Source: Nitrosomonas sp. UBA6494 (GTDB lineage: Bacteria; Pseudomonadota; Gammaproteobacteria; Burkholderiales; Nitrosomonadaceae). Taken from it: a DNA stretch of 8,200 nucleotides. A model generated the notes under the pieces. It had not been told where the DNA came from and made no database searches. It worked only from the letters and a program-made list of their open reading frames with translations. Within the stretch, counting starts at the first letter, position 1, and every line of letters starts with the position of its first letter. Positions 1-5,944 of this stretch are shown here, in pieces. The stretch is from the NCBI GenBank assembly GCA_002435335.1, contig DJMI01000098.1:1-8200 (forward strand), read 5' to 3'. The position numbers and the translations under genes were made by a program.

Positions 1-655
1 GCTGATCGGTTTTTCCGGCAGCCCTTTCACGCTTGCTTGTTATATGGTTGAAGGACGGGGCGGTACTGAGTTTCGTGAAATCAAGACCATGTTGTATCAG
101 CGTCCCGAGCTTTTGCATCACATTCTCGACGTCAATGCCAGAGCAGTAACGGCATACCTGAATGCGCAAATCGAATCCGGTGCTCAGGCGGTGATGATAT
201 TCGATACTTGGGGCGGTGCGCTGTCGCATTCGGCATACCGGGAATTTTCCTTACGCTATATGCAACAAATCGTTGCGGGTTTAAAACGCGTGTACGATGA
301 ACGAATCATACCTAGCATTGTCTTTACCAAAGGCGGCGGCTTGTGGCTGGAGGCGATTGCCGATATCGGTTGCAATGCGGTGGGTTTGGATTGGACTATC
401 GATATCGGTGAAGCACGCCGGCGCGTCGGCGGAAAGGTTGCTTTGCAAGGCAATCTTGATCCGTCGGTATTATTTGCTTCGCCGGCAGTCATCAAAACGG
501 AAGTTGAGAAGATTCTTGCCGGTTATGGTCATGGTAGCGGTCATGTATTTAATTTGGGGCATGGTATTTCCCAATTTACCCCACCGGAACATGCCGCAGC
601 GTTGGTAGAGGCTGTGCATGATTTAAGTCGTAAATATCACACACCTGCCGGATGA
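1..655 (+). CDS. hemE: Uroporphyrinogen decarboxylase, C-terminal part (5' end outside window)
   Basis: Cytoplasmic haem-pathway enzyme that decarboxylates the four acetate side chains of uroporphyrinogen III to give coproporphyrinogen III. The reading frame is open from base 2, before the first ATG at 44, and its first residues LIGFSGSPFTLACYMVEG are a family signature; the Tyr there probably matches the active-site Tyr164 of the human enzyme. Further conserved blocks follow in order: AVMIFDTWGG, GLDWT, LQGNLDP and, near the end, FNLGHGI with its conserved His. About 217 residues are present, against roughly 355 for the whole family protein, so the N-terminal third with the catalytic Asp lies upstream of the window. 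The gene ends at TGA 653-655 and is followed after 18 bp by the response regulator on the same strand, with no terminator hairpin between, so read-through is possible. Confidence 0.96.
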   Translation, partial: LIGFSGSPFTLACYMVEGRGGTEFREIKTMLYQRPELLHHILDVNARAVTAYLNAQIESGAQAVMIFDTWGGALSHSAYREFSLRYMQQIVAGLKRVYDERIIPSIVFTKGGGLWLEAIADIGCNAVGLDWTIDIGEARRRVGGKVALQGNLDPSVLFASPAVIKTEVEKILAGYGHGSGHVFNLGHGISQFTPPEHAAALVEAVHDLSRKYHTPAG

Positions 656-673
656 TAGTTTTTTTGTGTAATT

Positions 674-1363
674 ATGCATATCTTGATTATTGAAGATGAC
701 TTGACGATTGCCGCCAATCTTTATGATTTTTTGGAATCGCGCGGGCATACCGCTGATGCTGCGGCAAACGGTGTCGCGGGGCTCCATCTGGCAGTAACGC
801 AACGTTTTGATGCCATTTTGCTGGATTTGGGCTTACCGGGAATGAACGGGATGACGCTGTGTCGCAAACTGCGTCAGGAATCGCAAATCGATACGCCTAT
901 TTTGATGCTTACTGCGCGTGATACGCTGGAAGATAAATTAGCGGGGTTTGAACATGGCGCAGACGATTATCTGATTAAGCCGTTTGCGCTAAAAGAAGTG
1001 GAGGCACGTTTGCTGGCGATGCATAAAAGGCATGTCGGTAAGGTTGCCAACCGTACGCTAGAGTTTGACAAGCTTTCGTTTGACCCTAAAACATTATCGA
1101 TTCGTTTCGACAACAAAACTGTCAAATTGCCGCCCAAATGCATCCGATTGCTTGCCTTAATGATGAGCGAGCCGGGTCGGGTATTCAGTCGTGAAGAGCT
1201 TGAAATGGAAGCATGGGAAGATGTTCAGGAAACCAGCGATACATTGCGCAGCCACATGCATATTTTACGCCGCGCTTTGACAAAAGCAGGTGGCTACGAT
1301 CCGATAGAAACCGTGCATGGTCTTGGCTATTGCCTGACTTCTCGTGCTCAAGTATCCGATTGA
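674..1363 (+). CDS. OmpR/PhoB-family two-component response regulator, ColR-like
   Basis: Cytoplasmic DNA-binding regulator of 229 residues. The receiver domain (about 1-118) has the acidic pocket E7-D8-D9, the phospho-acceptor D51 in ILLDLGLPGMNG, T80 and K102 in the YLIKPF motif. A winged-helix DNA-binding domain follows (about 126-224), with the recognition-helix segment SDTLRSHMHILRRAL and the wing IETVHGLGYCL. The SDTLRSHMH and TVHGLGY segments resemble ColR of pseudomonads and xanthomonads; this is a judgement by eye, not an alignment. The ATG at 674 gives a complete receiver domain, but I see no good Shine-Dalgarno sequence before it; a run of seven T lies at 659-665. The kinase gene overlaps its end by 20 bp, so the two are surely a pair. 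Its targets are not shown; candidate sites lie in the gap after the kinase. Confidence 0.93.
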   Translation: MHILIIEDDLTIAANLYDFLESRGHTADAAANGVAGLHLAVTQRFDAILLDLGLPGMNGMTLCRKLRQESQIDTPILMLTARDTLEDKLAGFEHGADDYLIKPFALKEVEARLLAMHKRHVGKVANRTLEFDKLSFDPKTLSIRFDNKTVKLPPKCIRLLALMMSEPGRVFSREELEMEAWEDVQETSDTLRSHMHILRRALTKAGGYDPIETVHGLGYCLTSRAQVSD

Positions 1364-2618
1364 TCGCAGTCTGCGCTATCGCGTCGCGGCGGCGTTAACC
1401 ACGTTCAGCGTTTTTATTGTTGGAACGCTTTGTATCATTCTTTATTTTGTGTCCGACAACATCGAAGAGGCACATATTGAACAGGTGATCGAGATGGAAA
1501 TGGATCACTTGGTGCAACGCTATTTCAAGCATTCCGATTTCATTTCTCAAGTCGGTTCTCACCTGAAAATTTACGTCATTCAGGAAGCTGATGATGAGCT
1601 GCAAATTCCTACTTATTTGCGTGGTTATCACAACGGTTATCACCGAATCATTTACGGTACTGAAGATTTTTATGTGCTGGTGCAAGTGATTGAGAATGTT
1701 AAATTTTTGGTGGCGTATCGAATCGAATTGCACAAACAGAGGCTTGCCAAGTTGCGAGTAATTATCTTGTTTTCCTGGTTTGCCGTGGTTGCAATTGCCT
1801 TTGTTGTCGGCTATTTGCTGGCGGGTGTTTTGGTAAAACAAGTAACCGATTTGGCGGAACGGGTGAGTATGTTGGCAACCGGAAATGCGCAGCCTGGATT
1901 ATTAACGCAACCGGAGATGGACGAGGAAGTAGCTCAGCTAGCCAGAGCGCTCGACGATTACCAGGATCGTATTAAGCGCATGTTGCAGCGGGAGCAGGAA
2001 TTTACCGCCAATATCAGCCATGAACTGAGAACTCCGATTACGACGATTCTAACCAGTTGCGAGTTACTGAACGCAGCATCCGATATCCCGGCAAGATCAC
2101 GGCACCGGATTAAAATGATCGAAGCGGCTGCTACCCGCATGGGCGAACAATTGCAGGCTTTATTGTTTCTGGCTCGTGAACAAGCGCTCGGTATCATAGA
2201 AACGGTGGCGGTAGCGGAATGTGTCTACGATGCGGCCGATCCATTAATGACGGAAATTTTCCGAAAACGGCTTAATTTTGAAGTTCCGATCGCTAGCAAT
2301 GTGGTATTGACCGTTAATCGGCAAGCATTGCATACGGCACTGATGAATTTGATTCGAAATGCGGTGCAATATACGCATCAGGGTGTAATCCGTGTCGAAT
2401 TCAGCGACAACCGGATATCGATTTCCGATACCGGTATCGGTATTGAACCGGCCTACCTGCCTTTGCTGTATGAGCGCTTTTTTCGCGGTTCGACGCAAGG
2501 GGAAGGATTGGGTATCGGTTTGGCAATTGTCAAACGTATTTGCAATCACTACGGCTGGTCGATTGAAGTGGATAGCATCCCGGGGCAGGGCACTATTTTT
2601 CATATTATTTTTCTTTAA
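1344..2618 (+). CDS. Two-component sensor histidine kinase, inner membrane (ColS-like partner)
   Basis: Membrane kinase of 424 residues, partner of the regulator it overlaps. A first transmembrane helix (about 13-36), a periplasmic sensor region of about 100 residues (37-136), a second helix (about 138-163) and a HAMP linker (about 160-212) lead into the kinase core. The dimerisation/phospho-acceptor helix carries H226 in FTANISHELRTP. The ATPase domain shows the N box LMNLIRNAVQYT (N339), G1 box DTGIGIE (362-368), F box YERFF (376-380) and G2 box GLGIGLAIVKRI (388-399), so all catalytic motifs are intact. The sensor region is rich in acidic residues (41-55 and 81-85). The start is GTG at 1344: an in-frame stop at 1335-1337 excludes anything further upstream, and the overlap suggests coupled translation. 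The signal it senses cannot be told from the sequence. Confidence 0.94.
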   Translation: MLKYPIDRSLRYRVAAALTTFSVFIVGTLCIILYFVSDNIEEAHIEQVIEMEMDHLVQRYFKHSDFISQVGSHLKIYVIQEADDELQIPTYLRGYHNGYHRIIYGTEDFYVLVQVIENVKFLVAYRIELHKQRLAKLRVIILFSWFAVVAIAFVVGYLLAGVLVKQVTDLAERVSMLATGNAQPGLLTQPEMDEEVAQLARALDDYQDRIKRMLQREQEFTANISHELRTPITTILTSCELLNAASDIPARSRHRIKMIEAAATRMGEQLQALLFLAREQALGIIETVAVAECVYDAADPLMTEIFRKRLNFEVPIASNVVLTVNRQALHTALMNLIRNAVQYTHQGVIRVEFSDNRISISDTGIGIEPAYLPLLYERFFRGSTQGEGLGIGLAIVKRICNHYGWSIEVDSIPGQGTIFHIIFL

Positions 2619-2645
2619 GAATTTGCAGCGTAGAAGGTTAATTCA

Positions 2646-2672
2646 CTTCACGAATTCTTCACATTTCTTGTG
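2646..2672 (+). promoter_or_regulatory. Tandem CTTCAC repeat, candidate response-regulator operator
   Basis: CTTCAC at 2646-2651 and again at 2657-2662, separated by five bases, so the half-sites repeat every 11 bp; a degenerate third copy, CTTGTG, sits at 2667-2672. Direct 6-bp half-sites at one helical turn are the usual layout for OmpR/PhoB-family regulators. The site lies 28 bp after the kinase stop codon. That the neighbouring regulator binds here is inference. Confidence 0.35.
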
Positions 2673-2720
2673 TTAACTTTTCCACGTGAAGGGTAATTCA
2701 GTCACGGGGTTTCCAGATCC

Positions 2721-2736
2721 AAGAAGCGCGCTTCTT
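2721..2736. repeat. Perfect 16-bp palindrome
   Basis: AAGAAGCGCGCTTCTT reads the same on both strands. No T run follows, so it does not look like an intrinsic terminator. It could be an operator for a dimeric regulator of the downstream transporter, or chance. It lies about 190 bp upstream of the transporter start. Confidence 0.5.
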
Positions 2737-2898
2737 ATCGTCGCACACCTTACAGGTTGTAACGTTTCGTTTCGTAGAATCTCGGTTTTAACGTAATGAA
2801 TTTCTTGCCAGGGACATTAGGGGCCTCAAGGAATTGGTTTGCGTTCGGAATCTGCAGCGCCTTCATGGGGGTTTAAAATTTTTATAAATAATGTTACA

Positions 2899-2904
2899 TA
2901 TAAT
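2899..2904 (+). promoter_or_regulatory. Candidate -10 box for the bicarbonate transporter operon
   Basis: A perfect TATAAT hexamer 20 bp before the start codon, within an AT-rich tract (2872-2912). No convincing -35 hexamer sits 16-18 bp upstream, which would fit an activator-dependent promoter, but in such AT-rich DNA the hexamer may also be chance. If used, the leader would be very short (about 14 nt). TATAAA at 2883-2888 is an alternative. Confidence 0.35.
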
Positions 2905-2912
2905 TAATAAAT

Positions 2913-2918
2913 AGGGAG
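2913..2918 (+). promoter_or_regulatory. Ribosome binding site of the SbtA-like gene
   Basis: AGGGAG, six bases before ATG 2925, is the clearest Shine-Dalgarno sequence in the window and fixes this start. Confidence 0.75.
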
Positions 2919-2924
2919 TATTGC

Positions 2925-3881
2925 ATGGCTACTATTCAACCGGTAGTGTTCTTCTTTGTCGCGGGGGTTTTGGCTGGCGTCATAAAGTCTGACCTGAAAA
3001 TACCTGAGGCGCTGTACAAGAGTATGAGTTTGTTCCTGTTGATCGCAATCGGCTTTAAAGGCGGCGTATCAATGGCAAAATACGAAATCATGGAAGTATT
3101 GCCGATCGCGCTTTCCATGGTTGTTTTATCTGCGCTCGTTCCATTGACCGCTTATCCGATTTTGCGGTTTGTCGGTAAATTCACCCAGGCTGATGCAGGC
3201 GCTATTTCCGCTCACTACGGTTCAGTAAGTGCGGTGACTTTCGCCGTCGGTGTGGCTTTCTTGAGTTCTATAGATCAGCCTTCCGAAGGTTACATGGTAT
3301 TGATCATGGCATTGATGGAAATTCCAGCGTTGGTAACCGGTACCGTTCTGGCACGCGCGGGGGCCGGTGGTGAAAAAACCCAATGGGGCCATTTGATGCA
3401 TGAGATTCTGACCGGTACCAGCTTGTACCTGTTGGTTGTTGGTGTGTTGATCGGTTATTACGCAGGTATCGTCAAGTTGGTATCCCCGCTGGATAAGATG
3501 TTCATGGACTTGTTTATGGGTGTACTGGCATTCTTCTTGTTGGAAATGGGATTGTTGGCTGCATCGCGTTTGAAAGCGGTAATGTCAAAAGGTCTTTTCA
3601 TCGTGGCTTTCGGTATCCTTTTTCCATTAACGGCTGGTTTGTTCGGTAACTACTTGGGTTGGATTTTTGGATTGTCTGAAGGCGGTACCATGTTGTTAGG
3701 TGTATTATATGCGAGCTGTTCGTATATCGCTGCACCGGCTGCCATGCGTATTGCCGTACCGGACGCTGATCCGGCAATGTCTATCGGAGCATCTTTGGGT
3801 GTAACATTCCCATTCAATATCTTTGTCGGAGTACCGATTTATTGGGAAATGGCAAAATATTTCCATGGTATTGCAGTTTAA
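2925..3881 (+). CDS. sbtA: SbtA-family sodium-dependent bicarbonate transporter
   Basis: Inner-membrane protein of 318 residues, hydrophobic almost throughout, consistent with the two inverted five-helix repeats of the SbtA fold. Recalled family signatures are visible: IPEALYKSMSLFLLIAIGFKGG (26-47; cyanobacterial SbtA has a similar IPES...IGLTGG block), the small-residue loop AHYGSVSAVTFAVG (96-109), MEIPALVTG (131-139), and in the second half YASCSYIAAPAAMR (262-275) with PDADPAMSIGAS (279-290). It is shorter than cyanobacterial SbtA (about 370) mainly because the long central cytoplasmic loop is reduced to about 15 residues (145-160). Cyanobacterial members import bicarbonate with sodium; transport of the same ion here is inferred. 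A good ribosome site precedes it. The PII-like gene 44 bp downstream, together with the shared terminator, marks a two-gene operon. Confidence 0.9.
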   Translation: MATIQPVVFFFVAGVLAGVIKSDLKIPEALYKSMSLFLLIAIGFKGGVSMAKYEIMEVLPIALSMVVLSALVPLTAYPILRFVGKFTQADAGAISAHYGSVSAVTFAVGVAFLSSIDQPSEGYMVLIMALMEIPALVTGTVLARAGAGGEKTQWGHLMHEILTGTSLYLLVVGVLIGYYAGIVKLVSPLDKMFMDLFMGVLAFFLLEMGLLAASRLKAVMSKGLFIVAFGILFPLTAGLFGNYLGWIFGLSEGGTMLLGVLYASCSYIAAPAAMRIAVPDADPAMSIGASLGVTFPFNIFVGVPIYWEMAKYFHGIAV

Positions 3882-3901
3882 TAAAACCGAGTTAATTAAT
3901 A

Positions 3902-3914
3902 ATTGATTATCAAT
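3902..3914. repeat. 13-bp palindrome just before the PII-like gene
   Basis: ATTGAT-T-ATCAAT, perfect around a single central T. Its right end touches the weak ribosome site (GGGAAAA, 3915-3921) of the next gene. The hairpin it could form in RNA is weak (four pairs with a five-base loop), so an operator or chance are both possible. Confidence 0.4.
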
Positions 3915-3925
3915 GGGAAAATTTT

Positions 3926-4243
3926 ATGAATAACACAATAGCAATGAAACGTTTTGAGATTGTCGTCGGTATCGAGCAACTCGAACAATTAACAGAAATA
4001 CTCGAAAAAACGTCAGTGCGGGGTTATACCACAATCAAAAATGTTGGAGGACTTGGTTCACGTGGTGTCCGCGATCCTGATGATGTATTGATGGAGCAAG
4101 AAAATGTGTTGGTGGTACTTGCTTGTCAAGAAGAGCAAGCGCAAAAATTAGCCAGTGAATTGAGGCCTGCTCTCAAAGGTTTGGGGGGCATGTGCTTGAT
4201 TTCGGATTGCCTATGGCTTCAAGGTCCAGCAGTTTCGTATTAA
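3926..4243 (+). CDS. sbtB: PII-like nucleotide-sensing regulator, SbtB/CPII type
   Basis: Small soluble protein of 105 residues with the PII-like ferredoxin fold. The segment RGYTTIKNVGGLGSRGVRD (32-50) closely resembles KGYTVMNTGGKGSRNVRS of cyanobacterial SbtB as I recall it: the strand before the T-loop and the glycine-rich base of the loop that contacts adenine nucleotides. SbtB trimers bind SbtA and gate it according to adenine nucleotides; carboxysome-associated CPII of chemolithoautotrophic bacteria is a related protein reported to respond to bicarbonate. The C-terminus (CLWLQGPAVSY) lacks the CGPxGC redox loop of many cyanobacterial SbtB proteins, which is closer to CPII. ATG 3926 is preferred because GGGAAAA (3915-3921) lies just before it; ATG 3944 is an alternative. 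It follows the transporter by 44 bp and ends 34 bp before a terminator, so the pair is transcribed together. Regulation of the transporter is inferred from family and position. Confidence 0.85.
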   Translation: MNNTIAMKRFEIVVGIEQLEQLTEILEKTSVRGYTTIKNVGGLGSRGVRDPDDVLMEQENVLVVLACQEEQAQKLASELRPALKGLGGMCLISDCLWLQGPAVSY

Positions 4244-4277
4244 TCAAGGTTTTCTTGTCGTAATTATTTGTTGAAAC

Positions 4278-4314
4278 ATGCGCGCGAATATACCTATTCG
4301 CGCGCATTGTTTTT
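4278..4314 (+). terminator. Intrinsic terminator of the sbtA-sbtB operon
   Basis: A perfect 13-bp stem (4278-4290 with 4295-4307, core TGCGCGCGAATA) around the four-base loop TACC, followed by TG and five T (4310-4314). There is no T run on the other strand, so it acts for plus-strand transcripts. It separates the bicarbonate operon from the acyltransferase gene. Confidence 0.9.
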
Positions 4315-4377
4315 ATAAGATTCGTTACTGCGGCAAATCTTAGAGATTGAATTGAAAATTTTGAATCAGCTTGTCTG

Positions 4378-5172
4378 ATGCAAAAATATACTCCCTTATT
4401 ATTGCAATTCTTTCGTCTGCTTCGCTTATTGCTTCATGTTGTATCCGGCGTTGCTCAATCGATTGTGTATCCCTATTTTTCGTTGCGAATACAAAGAAAA
4501 ATGATGCAGCGGTGGGCAAGCGGTTTTCTGTCGATTTTGTCGATCAGATTGCAGTGTCTCGGCAACCTGCCTAAATTTGAAAAGCAGCATGTAATGCTGG
4601 CAGCCAATCATGTGTCTTGGTTGGATGTATGCATCTTGATGGCGGCATGCCCAACGCGCTTTGTCGCCAAGTCGGAAATCAGACGTTGGCCGATTCTGGG
4701 TCTGTTGTGTAGAAACGCAGGAACTTTATTTATCGAGCGTGCCAAACGCAGCGATACCTTACGCATCAATCAACAAATCTGTGAGGTATTGAAACAAGGG
4801 GAGCGTGTGGCGGTGTTTCCGGAAGGAACGACAACCGACGGGAGGCAGATTCAACATTTTCATGCTTCATTGCTGCAATCGGCCATTACTGCCGATGCTT
4901 TGCTTTATCCAGTTGCGATCGGATATCGGAATCGGGACGGTGGAGTGTGCGTGGAAGCTGCATATATCGAATCTTCACTGGTGCTATCGCTAAAAAAAAT
5001 TCTGAGTCAGCCTCATATCGATGCAATATTGATTTTTAATCATCCCATTGCATGCGGCATGAAGAATCGTCGTGAATTGGCGCGCCAGGCCGAACAAGCA
5101 ATTGCCGCAGCGCTGGTTATCCCGGTCACGCACAAGGAAGCTGAAATATCGCACGATCTTCCAGTCGAATAG
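4378..5172 (+). CDS. plsC: PlsC-family lysophospholipid (1-acylglycerol-3-phosphate) acyltransferase
   Basis: Membrane-associated acyltransferase of 264 residues, expected to put a second acyl chain on lysophosphatidic acid in phospholipid synthesis. The N-terminus (6-35) is a hydrophobic anchor. Acyltransferase blocks appear in order: NHVSWLD with the catalytic H78 and D83 (HX4D), GTLFIER (115-121), VFPEGTTTDG (146-155) for glycerol-phosphate binding, and YPVAI (177-181). The family also contains lyso-ornithine-lipid acyltransferases, so the exact acceptor is not certain. ATG 4378 has no good ribosome site; the frame is open back to a stop at 4348-4350, but only CTG or ATT codons are available there. 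It lies 63 bp after the upstream terminator, so it should have its own promoter, which I could not identify. Its last 47 bp overlap the 3' end of apaH on the other strand. Confidence 0.88.
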   Translation: MQKYTPLLLQFFRLLRLLLHVVSGVAQSIVYPYFSLRIQRKMMQRWASGFLSILSIRLQCLGNLPKFEKQHVMLAANHVSWLDVCILMAACPTRFVAKSEIRRWPILGLLCRNAGTLFIERAKRSDTLRINQQICEVLKQGERVAVFPEGTTTDGRQIQHFHASLLQSAITADALLYPVAIGYRNRDGGVCVEAAYIESSLVLSLKKILSQPHIDAILIFNHPIACGMKNRRELARQAEQAIAAALVIPVTHKEAEISHDLPVE

Positions 5173-5926
5173 CACTTAGCCGTCCTCCCCAGACGCAGCC
5201 GCTATCCAACGCAATTACTCGGTCGGTGACATATAGTCCAAGCGCAGACCAATGACCGCAAATCACGGTCTGATCAAGACTGGCGCGTTGCGGGACATTA
5301 AACCACGGCAAATAACCGGGCGGTATCGATTGTAAATTGCCTTTGAATGAGAAATTCATTTTGCCGTCGATGGTACATACGCGCATTCGTGTCATTGCAT
5401 TGACAATGACTCGTAAACGCGCGGTTCCCGTCAGTGTATCTTGCCAGTGATTCGGATCGTTACCGTAGATTTGAGCGAATAGAGAATGAAAGTTATCCTG
5501 ATGTAAAGCGCTTTCGACTTCTCGGGCAAGCGCTTCGGCTTGATCAATCGTCCACGACGGCAGTAAACCGGCATGTACTAAAGCAAAAGAGTCTTCACGA
5601 TAAAATAAATTTTGATGGCGCAGCCAATGAAGCAGATCTTCTCGATCCGGCGCGTCGAGAATGGGCTGAAGCGTATCGGTCGCTTGGGACTTTGCGATGC
5701 CGGAAGCTACCATCAGCAAGTGCAGATCATGATTGCCAAGCACCGTGATGATCGTGTCGCCAGCCTGCTTGACGTACCGTAATAATGCCAATGAATCCGG
5801 GCCACGGTTGACGATATCGCCAACTAACCATAACTTATCGTATGCGGGGTCGAATCGAATTAAATCCAGTAAACGTTGAAACGGTGTAAAGCAACCTTGT
5901 AAATCACCGATCGCATAAGTTGCCAT
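5126..5926 (-). CDS. apaH: Symmetrical bis(5'-nucleosyl)-tetraphosphatase (diadenosine tetraphosphatase)
   Basis: Cytoplasmic metal-dependent phosphoesterase of 266 residues that splits Ap4A into two ADP, thus clearing a stress alarmone and RNA 5' caps. It aligns by eye with E. coli ApaH along its length: MATYAIGDLQG (1-11), GDIVNRGPDSL (36-46), LGNHDLHLL (63-71), HAGLLPSW (118-125), NAMTRMR (176-182), the metal-ligand block GHWSALG (224-230) and ALDSGCVWGG (239-248). GDLQG replaces GDVHG of E. coli; as far as I recall Gln is common here in other proteobacteria, so this is not a defect. Start ATG at 5924-5926 lies 18 bp after the dapB stop, so it is probably the last gene of a bamE-dapB-apaH transcript. 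Its stop lies inside the convergent acyltransferase gene. Confidence 0.96.
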   Translation of the reverse strand: MATYAIGDLQGCFTPFQRLLDLIRFDPAYDKLWLVGDIVNRGPDSLALLRYVKQAGDTIITVLGNHDLHLLMVASGIAKSQATDTLQPILDAPDREDLLHWLRHQNLFYREDSFALVHAGLLPSWTIDQAEALAREVESALHQDNFHSLFAQIYGNDPNHWQDTLTGTARLRVIVNAMTRMRVCTIDGKMNFSFKGNLQSIPPGYLPWFNVPQRASLDQTVICGHWSALGLYVTDRVIALDSGCVWGGRLSAIRLEDRAIFQLPCA

Positions 5927-5944
5927 ACCAAAAATTAAGTTGCG

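Larger units (their letters stand above)
2619..2924. other. 306-bp intergenic region with candidate regulatory sites
   Basis: No recognisable gene. From left to right I see: a tandem CTTCAC-N5-CTTCAC repeat (2646-2662); an inverted pair CTTCACG/CGTGAAG (2646-2652 and 2685-2691); a perfect 16-bp palindrome (2721-2736); two very short ORFs of 36 and 26 codons (2686-2796 and 2796-2876) that overlap as TAATG; and an AT-rich stretch with TATAAT just before the transporter gene. No intrinsic terminator for the kinase gene is evident: none of the possible hairpins is followed by a T run. Confidence 0.7.

Noticed and set aside
1395..1841. 148-codon minus-strand ORF inside the kinase gene
   Set aside because: It lies antisense to the well-supported transmembrane and sensor region and resembles no family; it is a shadow of that gene.
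2829..2846. Possible sigma-54 promoter (GG ... GC) upstream of the transporter
   Set aside because: The GG-to-GC spacing is 9 instead of 10 bases and the flanking bases do not match TGGCAC/TTGC.
5894..5926. GDLQG instead of GDVHG in ApaH as a lost metal ligand
   Set aside because: As far as I recall many proteobacterial ApaH proteins carry Gln here, and all other motifs are intact.
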